A stretch of DNA of 64,000 nt from JACOTV01 sp964579395 (lineage in GTDB: Bacteria > Patescibacteriota > Microgenomatia > UBA1406 > GWC2-37-13). The notes beneath the pieces were generated by a model, which had not been told where the DNA came from, did not search any database, and saw only the letters and a program-made list of their open reading frames with translations. Shown here piece by piece: positions 1 to 7,827 of this stretch. Numbering within the stretch: position 1 is the first letter of the stretch; every line of letters starts with the position of its first letter. The DNA lies in contig CAZOFT010000008.1 in assembly GCA_964579395.1 (NCBI GenBank), positions 1 through 64,000 on the forward strand, read 5' to 3'. Position numbers and translations under genes: made by a program.

Positions 1-147
1 CCGTCGCTGCGGGCGCGCGCACAAGAAGCGCTGCGCACCCCATCATGGCGTGAGCGATGGAATGAGCGAAAGGCCAAGCGCGAAGCGTGGCATACGGCCA
101 ACCGTACGGCCCCACCGCGCAAACGACGACGGGATATGACTGAGTAA
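1..147 (+). CDS. C-terminal tail of an unidentified gene entering from the left edge
   Basis: Frame 1 is open from the window edge to a TAA at 145-147 and encodes 48 residues. The tail is very rich in Arg and Lys and ends in a PRKRRR stretch followed by DMTE. The GC-rich codons match the secreted protein gene at 807 and not the genes after 2.9 kb. No family can be named from so short a piece. A chance open frame in GC-rich DNA is the alternative. Confidence 0.4.
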   Translation, partial: PSLRARAQEALRTPSWRERWNERKAKREAWHTANRTAPPRKRRRDMTE

Positions 148-806
148 CAATACGCATTGTCCTCAGTAATGAGGAGAGTGAGTCCAAGATAGTCCCCCCT
201 ATCGCGGTCTGACTCCCCTCCTTCCTGATGATAATACATCGGGTACGATTGCGATCATGTACGCCGGACGCAACAGCTTGCATCCGGCCTCTGCCTGAAC
301 CCAATCAAACCAAGGTGGCACACACCGTCTTCTTGCTTCTTTTGCTTGAAGCACTGATGACCCGTGCCGGCACCTTAACAACTCATGCAATTATCAAAAA
401 ACCTATGTAAGTAGGAGGATTTTTTTGTGCGCTTTGCAGCAGGTGGTTCTAACTGGGAACTGAAATAAGAAGATTACGTATCGTTGGTCTTTTTATGTCA
501 GTTCCTAGCCAACCCACTTTGCAGGGGGTCTTTGAGAGGTCGCGACTCGCAACCAATCAAGCTATTGACCTGGCACACGGAAAAAAAGATCTTGCAGATC
601 TGGAAGGATAGCATTACACGCTATTACATCTGCACAAGGGCACAATGTTCCCCCTTGACTCAACTGACTCAAAGCATATGCCGCGAGCTCAAGCGAGTAA
701 ATCTCCCGCACCCATCCAGTGAAGGTGCTCGAGGACGAAATTCGGCCACTATCTCAGGTCGTCAGTACAAATCCGTACAAGAGACAAGTCAGAAGGAGAT
801 GCCATC
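148..806. other. Intergenic region of 659 bases without a convincing gene
   Basis: Only short open frames occur here, and none has a plausible protein composition. The region holds a strong AGGAGG site at 413-418, eight bases before a 13-codon frame, and the Shine-Dalgarno site of the next gene at 793-798. No tRNA, repeat array or clear terminator was seen. Confidence 0.5.
427..468 (+). CDS. Possible 13-codon leader peptide
   Basis: A GTG start at 427 lies eight bases after AGGAGG (413-418), and the frame ends at TAA 466-468. The peptide would be MRFAAGGSNWELK. The ribosome site is better than that of almost any gene in the window. The frame is so short that it may be chance. If real, it would be a leader peptide or microprotein ahead of the secreted protein gene. 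Confidence 0.2.
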   Translation: MRFAAGGSNWELK

Positions 807-1979
807 ATGGCACAACACAGCCTCAGGAGGCCCGGATTCTTCCGGCGCCACCGGCGAGCAGTGATCGCCAGCGCGGCGGTTGTTACAACCCTGGCTACGG
901 CTGGTGCAGCATACGCTGTCACCATCCAACCCGGCCAGCGCATCGTCGCAGGACGTGTGACCGACAGCGGTCACTACGGTGCCTACCTCAACGGAGGTAC
1001 CAACCCGGGTGCGGCCGTGTGGGTCCACAACTACGGGGACCACTGCACCGACGAGGGGCATGAGCAGATCATCGCTCAGCTCTACGTGCAGAACAATCCC
1101 GACGGGACGTGCGACATCGTCGTCGAGCCCAACGTGGGCGGTGACTGGGTCGTTCAGTTGAACCCGAACGATCCCCACGCCCCCGCGGATACCCCCGGGA
1201 CCACGAGCAGCACGACGACGGCACCGACCACCACGACCACGACGGCGAGCAGCACGACGAGCTCGACGACCGGGTCCACCACGACCACGACGGCGGTGAA
1301 CAACGGATGCGGCTTCGCGTTCGCCAACACCACCAAGGCGGTCACCGGACCCTGCGTGGTCAGCGGTGATGTGATGATCAGCTCCAAGATGAGCTGGACG
1401 GACAACGACGAAGCGACGGGTCACGGCTTCGTGATCCCGGATGGCACCACGGTCGAGGTCAACGCCCCCTGGGGTGCGTACGCCGATCCACGGCCGGCCA
1501 GCGAGGTCGTCAAGTCCATGGTCACCCTCGGTGGTGGCTGCGCGGACAAGGCACCCGCTGACGGCAAGCTGGACGGCTGCAAGACGGCAACGATCCTGAA
1601 CCTCGACGGCACTGTCGCCGCAACCGCGACGATGAGCACCACCGCGACCACGACGGGCAGCAGCACGACGACGACCAGCACCGGTGCCACGACGACCACG
1701 ACGGGCAGCAGCACGACGAGCTCGACGACCGGGTCCACGACCACGACGGCGGCCACCTGCGGCGCAGAGTCCTCCGGGACCTACCCCGCGAGCACGGCCA
1801 GCGTCACCGTCCCGGCCAACACCTACGTCGATGGCGACATCACGTACAACGGCCAAGACATCACCGGCAAGCGAGTGAAGGTCACCACGCAGGTGTCCAT
1901 CGTCGCCAAGTTCGGTGCTTCCTGGGTCAAGGTGGGCTGTGAAGGTCCCCGAGACGTTCCGGTCGTCACGATCCCGTGA
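807..1979 (+). CDS. Secreted Thr-rich modular protein, unknown function
   Basis: 390 residues. A basic N-terminus (about 1-17) and a hydrophobic stretch end near AYA at 37, which fits a Sec signal peptide with no anchor after it. Three small beta-rich globular segments follow (about 38-130, 165-270 and 315-390), separated by two linkers made almost only of Thr and Ser. Cysteines are few and scattered. The start is fixed by AAGGAG at 793-798, eight bases upstream. Third codon positions are almost all G or C, unlike the rest of the window. The linker style recalls actinobacterial secreted proteins. I recognise no catalytic motif; a surface or binding role is only a guess. Confidence 0.75.
   Translation: MAQHSLRRPGFFRRHRRAVIASAAVVTTLATAGAAYAVTIQPGQRIVAGRVTDSGHYGAYLNGGTNPGAAVWVHNYGDHCTDEGHEQIIAQLYVQNNPDGTCDIVVEPNVGGDWVVQLNPNDPHAPADTPGTTSSTTTAPTTTTTTASSTTSSTTGSTTTTTAVNNGCGFAFANTTKAVTGPCVVSGDVMISSKMSWTDNDEATGHGFVIPDGTTVEVNAPWGAYADPRPASEVVKSMVTLGGGCADKAPADGKLDGCKTATILNLDGTVAATATMSTTATTTGSSTTTTSTGATTTTTGSSTTSSTTGSTTTTAATCGAESSGTYPASTASVTVPANTYVDGDITYNGQDITGKRVKVTTQVSIVAKFGASWVKVGCEGPRDVPVVTIP
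1248..1279 (+). repeat. Linker direct repeat, copy 1
   Basis: 32 bases coding for Ser/Thr linker sequence, repeated identically at 1707-1738 inside the same gene. It shows internal duplication of the linker-coding DNA. Confidence 0.8.
1707..1738 (+). repeat. Linker direct repeat, copy 2
   Basis: Identical to 1248-1279 over 32 bases. It encodes part of the second Thr/Ser linker of the secreted protein. Confidence 0.8.
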
Positions 1980-2933
1980 TGATGCAAGTCGCTCCCCTGG
2001 AGTGACGTCGTTCGCGCAGCGATGCACGAACACCAACTGCTGACTGAACCTCGGCAGATCCTCTGACATTCGGACCGTACGCCGGCCGGGATGCATGTGT
2101 GGGATTCCATTCCCTGCGAACTTCATCGTTCGTTCCGCCACGCATGGCAGACACACTCCCGGCCGGCCCAAGCCAAGCAGTAAATCTCCGACATTCGTGT
2201 CAGAGAAACCGATCGCCAAGATCGTGCTGAGGCAGACAACTGAAGCGGTGCTCAACGGTGAGTATCCAAAATGAGAGTTTGCCTCTGCACACTTCCTGGT
2301 CTGCTGGTTCTGCGCCTGATGAAGCCCTGAAAGGAGCTTCAAATCTGCAGAACAGACAATATCTGATTCGTACCCGTACCACTCCCGCAAGTGGACGAAC
2401 CAGATGTGTTGTTAAGCTCTGAGTCCAATTCCGGACAAAGACACCACCAGACCAAGATCGGCTGGGTATGAGCACCTTTTTCAAGGAGCTTTTGCAGTTC
2501 GTATGGCGTGTGATGATAAGTCCCACCCAGACAACCATATGAGCAGCAGTGATCGCCACGCACCCCTCCCAACCACCGCGTGTCGCCGATCCCCCAGCCA
2601 CTTTTCACGGTCTCGCCCCAGACCCCTCCCCGGGACGAGATTCCGTGGTCGGTGACGCCGATTCTGGTGTCTATGCTGCGACTTCTAGTCGAACTTGCGT
2701 TTTTCACGGAAGAAAAACATGAGTGACGATATGACGTCAAAGCTAGCACCAGGTCGGCTGATCCGATCCACCCCAATTTTTTTGATACTTTACATGAGCC
2801 CGCCGCAACTTTTTCTTGATCCACCCGGATCACCCACCAGTTTGGTGGTTATAAAAAGAAGAAGTTGCGGCATTACCTGTGTTGAGAAACGTATGAAGAT
2901 TTGTTTCTCACAACAGGCAGTGTAAGACGGGAA
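1980..2933. other. Intergenic region of 954 bases, transition from GC-rich island to typical sequence
   Basis: No open frame here has a credible composition, start and length together. Composition falls gradually from the GC-rich gene to the roughly 50 percent GC of the remaining window. The only structure seen is the imperfect hairpin at 2876-2917. This would be the natural place for a transfer boundary or an assembly join. Confidence 0.5.
2876..2917. terminator. Imperfect hairpin downstream of the propeller gene
   Basis: Two 15-base arms (2876-2890 and 2903-2917) pair with two mismatches around a 12-base loop, 17 bases past the end of the minus-strand gene at 2934. No T run follows on either strand, so a terminator role is uncertain. 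Confidence 0.35.
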
Positions 2934-4106
2934 CTACTTTCCCGCACCCCCACCGCCTATATCAACTGTCGTAACAAACGGTTCATGAGGCCTTCCTTTT
3001 CCGTAGAGAAGCTGCACTTTGTACGGGTCAATTACGCTCGTCATGCCGGTCAGCGCATTCATAATAGTGGGATAGCTTTCATATGTTCCTTTGCCCGCAA
3101 ACCGCCTGAGATGACTGGGCTCGTCAAAACAGAAAAAGCGATTCGGGATCGTCCAGTGAACTCCATCACGACTGACAGCTGCGTAAAACCCATCTGCAGA
3201 TTCATATGCCATAAGCAGGCTATTCGTTCGCGACACCAGCGATACTGCCGGAAGGGCCGTATATACTTGTTTGCCGATCGGTTGAATGACCGCAACAGAA
3301 CTGGCAGCTTTTCCCGACACAAAGCCCTGTGCTTCTCCGACAAATCGAGAAATCGGACCGATTGTGCCGTCTGCAGCAAGCGGCGCTCGTAGAGCATGAA
3401 TTGCATCTGTTTTATCATTCCAATCGACGTAATACACATACACATACGTTTGTCCAGCGCGCTTGATGATCGTCGCGCTCGGCTGTCCGACACCGGTAAT
3501 TTTGGTCGAATCAAATGAGCCCTTTCCGGCAAAAAATCTACCCATGCGCTGCCAAGTGAGACCGCCATCGATAGATCGTGCCAAGCCAATACTTGCTTGA
3601 TACTGCGACGCCACATACGGATCGTTGCGAAGCTCAGCATGGTAAAACCCCAACAGAAACTGCGGGTCTGCAGTCGGACGAATGACAGACGTTATCCCGG
3701 CATAATCTCTGTCAAATTCACCCTGCACCCCTGAAGGGCTAAAGACTGTAGAAACCGTTTTTTGACCGTCGACAAACTCACGCACGAGCACTGTGCGCAC
3801 GCCGACCGGGATAAAAGTGCGTGTTTCTCCGGGAAATGCCAGCACGCTCACGTGACCATCCGGCGCAAAATCTCCCAGTTGTGTACGAATTTCCTCGTCA
3901 AACGCCGGCTCAGACACTGAAGAAATACAGTGAGTGCTGATCGTTGTGCCCGCCACTTCCTCGTGCAATTTCATTACACGCAGCCCAAGGTATAGCACCA
4001 CGCCCAATGACAGAAAAATTGTGCCAACAAGCACATAAGTGGTCCGATGATGTGAAATCAACTCCTCCAGGCGAAGTCGAAGGCGCAGTAACTCTTTGTC
4101 TATCAT
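2934..4106 (-). CDS. Membrane-anchored BNR/Asp-box beta-propeller protein
   Basis: 390 residues. A cytoplasmic N-terminus is followed by one membrane segment at about 22-42, and the rest lies outside. SIDGGLTW at 178-185 is a canonical Asp box (S-x-D-x-G-x-T-W). A weaker one, SRDGVHW, lies near residue 310. Asp boxes mark sialidase-like propellers, so the protein may bind or cleave surface glycans. The Arg triad and nucleophile of a true sialidase could not be assigned, so hydrolase activity is not claimed. The gene is divergent from the large GT-C-like gene at 4228. The Gly-rich end (GGGGAGK) is probably disordered. Confidence 0.7.
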   Translation of the reverse strand: MIDKELLRLRLRLEELISHHRTTYVLVGTIFLSLGVVLYLGLRVMKLHEEVAGTTISTHCISSVSEPAFDEEIRTQLGDFAPDGHVSVLAFPGETRTFIPVGVRTVLVREFVDGQKTVSTVFSPSGVQGEFDRDYAGITSVIRPTADPQFLLGFYHAELRNDPYVASQYQASIGLARSIDGGLTWQRMGRFFAGKGSFDSTKITGVGQPSATIIKRAGQTYVYVYYVDWNDKTDAIHALRAPLAADGTIGPISRFVGEAQGFVSGKAASSVAVIQPIGKQVYTALPAVSLVSRTNSLLMAYESADGFYAAVSRDGVHWTIPNRFFCFDEPSHLRRFAGKGTYESYPTIMNALTGMTSVIDPYKVQLLYGKGRPHEPFVTTVDIGGGGAGK

Positions 4107-4227
4107 ATGAAATCAAGTGTCGGATCAATCTCCGAACGGATGAGTGAACTATTATAGAGCCCCTGATGCCCGCACGCAACGCATAGAGCCATGGTGTCAC
4201 AGACCACAAACTGATATCCTGTATGAT

Positions 4228-7200
4228 ATGCGCAAACGGATCATCTCATGGCCGTACCTCTATCCACTGCTACTGGTCCTGATCACTGTGTTGATTTGTG
4301 CACTCAATTACACGCCGGGGACATGGCTGACCGGCTGGGACACCTTACATCCGGAGCTTGATTTTGGCCTCAATTTCGGGCGACTTTTGCAGGGGGTGTG
4401 GCGACCGGAACAGGGGCTTGGCGCACTTGCCGGCCATTCTCATATGGCTGATCTTCCGCGTGTCATTATTCTGTGGCTTTTGCACTTTGTGTTTGCGCTC
4501 AATACGCTCAGATACCTGTATGTTTTTTTGTGCTTTATTGTCGGGCCGCTCGGGATGTACGTGCTGGCTCAGTCACTGGTATCGCCACCACAATCCAAAC
4601 GAACTATCGCTTTTTTAAGCGCGCTTTTTTACATATTCAACCTCAGTACGGTCCAGCAATTTTACGCACCATTTGAGATGTTTCCCACCCAGTGGGCAGC
4701 GCTCCCGTGGACTATCTATGCTGCCACAGAGTATGTGCGCCACTCACGTGCGGGATGGCGCAATCGGTACCTGGTGTATTTCTTTCTCACCACCCTTCTT
4801 GCTGCCCCACAAGCATACGCAGCGCATTTATGGTATCCGTTTGTAGCAGTTTTTGGGCTTTCTATAGCCACATACAGCCTGACATTGCATCCGCTTCGAT
4901 CGTTTCACACATTGCGCAATGCCCTCGCCCGCCCCCTGATTCTTGCAGTGTTATTGGTCACAGTCAACGGATTCTGGCTGTTTCCCAACCTCTACTTTAT
5001 CGCAACCGGCAGCAGCGTGCCCAAAGAAAGTCGCCAAAACCGGTTGTTTTCCCAGGAGTATCGCATCAGAAATAGAGAGGACGGCTACATTCGCGATGTG
5101 GCACTCATGCGGGGATTTTACCTGAACTGGTCAGCATACGACTTTGAAAAAAGCCGATTCGGTACACTCATGCCGCAATGGAATAACCATCTGAGCAACC
5201 CGCTCGTTGCTGCGATTGGCTACACAGCTTTTCTACTCGTCTGTTACGGCGTTGTTGAGTCGATCCGCAAGCGCAACAAGCTTCTTATGAGTCACCTCCC
5301 TTACGTTATTGTGCCGCTGATATTTTTACTCAACCGAACACCGCCGTTTGAACAGCTGTTTGATGCACTTTTGCACCTTTCCCTGTTTGAAGAAGCATCG
5401 CGTTTCATATTTACCAAAATGTCGATTCTGCAACTGATGGGATACACCATATTTTTCACCTATGCGCTGTCTCGCCTGCAGGCACAAAAATGGTATAAAA
5501 CCGGCATAACCTTCCTTATTCCCCTCTTGCTTGTTATCTATGCATTTCCTGTGTTTCAGGGCAACCTCATAGGTCGCCAATTTCGAATTCAAGTCCCACA
5601 GCAGTACAACGATTTTTGGGCATTCATGAAGGAGCGCGAAGACGGCCGCGTGCTATCACTCCCCCTTCACACCATATCCGGTTGGCAATATTATGACTGG
5701 GGATATCAGGGAGCAGGGTTTTTGTGGTTTAACCTCAAGCAACCACTGTTGGATCGAGATTTTGACCGGTGGAATTACCATAATGAACAGGCGTTTCGTG
5801 AATTTCAGTACGCAGTCTATAGCCAAAAAAATGATCAATTCGTACAGAATCTGGACAAGTATGGAGTACGGTATGTGGTATGGGATCGTTCGGTGATCAC
5901 GGCAGACCCTAAAAATCGAAAGCAAATGTTGTTTGAGCGCGAGACGGAGACGCTTGTAGACCAGCTTTTGAAAAACGGTGATCTGGTGAGCGTTGCTACA
6001 TTTGGCACGATCGATGTCTACACCACGCGCAGACAACCTCCGGCACAACGTATCCGAGCTCTGAGCTCAAACGTGCAACCTGCGTATCGATGGAACTGGA
6101 CTGACAGCGCATATGCACAGTTGGGCGACTATATCACCAGCACTTCTGTAGAAACGCCGTTTGTATACTACTACCCCTTCCGAGACATAGTATCATCAAG
6201 CGATCGTGTAAACGATACCATACAGATCGACCCACAAACAGCAACAGTGAACCTGCAAGAGAAAGTGCAGGGCACATACATTCTCCCCTCTCTTACCCAA
6301 ACGGAATCAACCGTTTATGTCAATGTGTACGCACAAAAAGCTGATGACTCACAGATACGGTATATACTTGAGCCCCTATTGCCGGGCACCGTCACTCAAC
6401 CGATCACCGTCACTGCGGATGCAAATTTTGATACGGCACTCTTTCAGTCAAACATAAATACAGCCACCTTTCGCACCCCAAGCACCCAATTATCCACTGA
6501 TTCGCGGCTTCTTCTCGGACAGGCATATGTCTATACTCAAAGCCCCAATTTCATCAACAGACGAGCAGTAACCCTACCGTTTGATCAACTTCAACTCATC
6601 CCAAAACAGACCCAACACCTCCGTCTCACTTCACAACAACAAGTGTTTACTCCGGATCAAATCATTCTCAACTCCTCAGATCGCAAGGCCATTACCGTAA
6701 AGCAAGATAGGTCTGGGGTCGTTGCATCATTCACTTCTCAGTACGTTCAAAACGGAAGCTATTTATCTATGGAAGAAATTCCTCACACAATGGGCTATCT
6801 GCTGGGAATTACCGCCCGCAATATCGAAGGCTTGCCGATTCGTATCTGCCTCAAAAATTATTATTCAGATACGTGCGATGTCTATGATGAGTTGAGTAAA
6901 TCAGACACATTCACGACAGATTACTTTTTGGTTCCGCCGACTGATGACGGTCAGGGATACGGATTGTCTTTGGACAACATTTCATTCGGCAAGGCAAAAA
7001 CCACCAATGAAGTGCGTGATGTGCGAATCACCCCTCTCCCCTTTGAGTATTTGTCTCAACTACGCATCAGACAACAGACACCCACTGAAAACAGTCCGGC
7101 ATTTTTTGTCGACAACTCTTCGTATGACTCAGGCTGGATCGCCTTTTCCACCCTTGCTGAAAAACCCACTACTTTCTGGGGCTTTATTTCACTGTGGATT

Positions 7201-7452
7201 ACTGGTTCTCGCCTCCCCAATCACGTCCTTGTGAACAACTGGCAAAACGGCTGGGAACTACGTGATCAAGGCACCGCCGAAAAGCCCGTGAGTATTGTAC
7301 TGGTCTATTGGCCACAATATCTTGAGTATGTTGGTTTTATCACCCTCTTTCTGACAGTTGCTGCACTCATCGCACCTCACTATCACGTGCGAAAACTACA
7401 CAAACACATCGCACATCGCGTCAGAAATAGAACCAAAAAAAGTCTTTCTTAG
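4228..7452 (+). CDS. Large polytopic GT-C-like membrane glycosyltransferase
   Basis: 1074 residues from ATG 4228. An upstream in-frame ATG at 4144 would only add a hydrophilic stretch before the first membrane helix, and TATCCT lies seven bases before 4228. About a dozen membrane helices fill the first 420 residues. The loop after the first helix carries GWDTL and an acidic DF, the place where GT-C enzymes keep catalytic acids. A beta-rich external domain of more than 550 residues follows, and a last helix lies near the C-terminus. This layout resembles AftD/YfhO-like enzymes that use lipid-linked sugars outside the membrane. The substrate is unknown. It is likely part of surface glycan synthesis. 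Confidence 0.6.
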   Translation: MRKRIISWPYLYPLLLVLITVLICALNYTPGTWLTGWDTLHPELDFGLNFGRLLQGVWRPEQGLGALAGHSHMADLPRVIILWLLHFVFALNTLRYLYVFLCFIVGPLGMYVLAQSLVSPPQSKRTIAFLSALFYIFNLSTVQQFYAPFEMFPTQWAALPWTIYAATEYVRHSRAGWRNRYLVYFFLTTLLAAPQAYAAHLWYPFVAVFGLSIATYSLTLHPLRSFHTLRNALARPLILAVLLVTVNGFWLFPNLYFIATGSSVPKESRQNRLFSQEYRIRNREDGYIRDVALMRGFYLNWSAYDFEKSRFGTLMPQWNNHLSNPLVAAIGYTAFLLVCYGVVESIRKRNKLLMSHLPYVIVPLIFLLNRTPPFEQLFDALLHLSLFEEASRFIFTKMSILQLMGYTIFFTYALSRLQAQKWYKTGITFLIPLLLVIYAFPVFQGNLIGRQFRIQVPQQYNDFWAFMKEREDGRVLSLPLHTISGWQYYDWGYQGAGFLWFNLKQPLLDRDFDRWNYHNEQAFREFQYAVYSQKNDQFVQNLDKYGVRYVVWDRSVITADPKNRKQMLFERETETLVDQLLKNGDLVSVATFGTIDVYTTRRQPPAQRIRALSSNVQPAYRWNWTDSAYAQLGDYITSTSVETPFVYYYPFRDIVSSSDRVNDTIQIDPQTATVNLQEKVQGTYILPSLTQTESTVYVNVYAQKADDSQIRYILEPLLPGTVTQPITVTADANFDTALFQSNINTATFRTPSTQLSTDSRLLLGQAYVYTQSPNFINRRAVTLPFDQLQLIPKQTQHLRLTSQQQVFTPDQIILNSSDRKAITVKQDRSGVVASFTSQYVQNGSYLSMEEIPHTMGYLLGITARNIEGLPIRICLKNYYSDTCDVYDELSKSDTFTTDYFLVPPTDDGQGYGLSLDNISFGKAKTTNEVRDVRITPLPFEYLSQLRIRQQTPTENSPAFFVDNSSYDSGWIAFSTLAEKPTTFWGFISLWITGSRLPNHVLVNNWQNGWELRDQGTAEKPVSIVLVYWPQYLEYVGFITLFLTVAALIAPHYHVRKLHKHIAHRVRNRTKKSLS

Positions 7453-7474
7453 CTCGTCTTGACAGGCAAATCAC

Positions 7475-7503
7475 TTGCGAGAATGTGGCTCAAATGATAT
7501 ACT
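7475..7503 (+). promoter_or_regulatory. Promoter of the 80-residue membrane protein gene
   Basis: TTGCGA (7475-7480), a 17-base spacer and TATACT (7498-7503). The ATG follows after seven bases, which predicts a leaderless mRNA. Confidence 0.6.
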
Positions 7504-7510
7504 ATAGGGT

Positions 7511-7753
7511 ATGAATGTCGCAACAACTATCCGCTTTATTATTACCATGATCGCCGTGATCGTGGTGGTTCTTATCGCCAATATGCAAATCGGCAGCTAC
7601 CTCAAAGAGCGCGCTATCGATAACTGTGGACGCATCTCCCGCTATCAGACTGTGCTTCCTGACCAAAATGCAACGGTGTGGTACCCTATTGAAGATTTGT
7701 ATAAGCAGTGTCTTCGCGACAAGGGCTACGGCTCAATCGCCGATCAAAAATAA
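7511..7753 (+). CDS. Small membrane protein, unknown function
   Basis: 80 residues with one strongly hydrophobic helix at about 7-25, then a soluble tail with two cysteines (in DNCGR and KQCLR). It lies 74 bases before the TraG/VirB4-like ATPase and has its own promoter. Its position suggests a partner of that ATPase at the membrane. That is inference, because the protein carries no recognisable domain. Confidence 0.65.
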   Translation: MNVATTIRFIITMIAVIVVVLIANMQIGSYLKERAIDNCGRISRYQTVLPDQNATVWYPIEDLYKQCLRDKGYGSIADQK

Positions 7754-7816
7754 GCACCGTCGCTCTAGCTCTCCGGCTCACACACTTACACTCTTCCCAC
7801 TTGTCTCCTGACGGAC

Positions 7817-7822
7817 TATAAT
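7817..7822 (+). promoter_or_regulatory. -10 element of the ATPase gene
   Basis: Perfect TATAAT, five bases before the ATG at 7828. It predicts transcription starting at or beside the start codon. Confidence 0.6.
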
Positions 7823-7827
7823 GGAGT

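Noticed and set aside
789..2390. 533-codon open frame on the minus strand opposite the secreted protein gene
   Set aside because: It is a composition shadow of GC-rich DNA. The plus-strand gene has a signal peptide, linkers and a ribosome site, while this frame has Arg/Gly runs and no domain.
2200..2833. Minus-strand frames of 133 and 164 codons in the intergenic region
   Set aside because: They overlap each other in different frames and show no coherent composition, start signal or family pattern.
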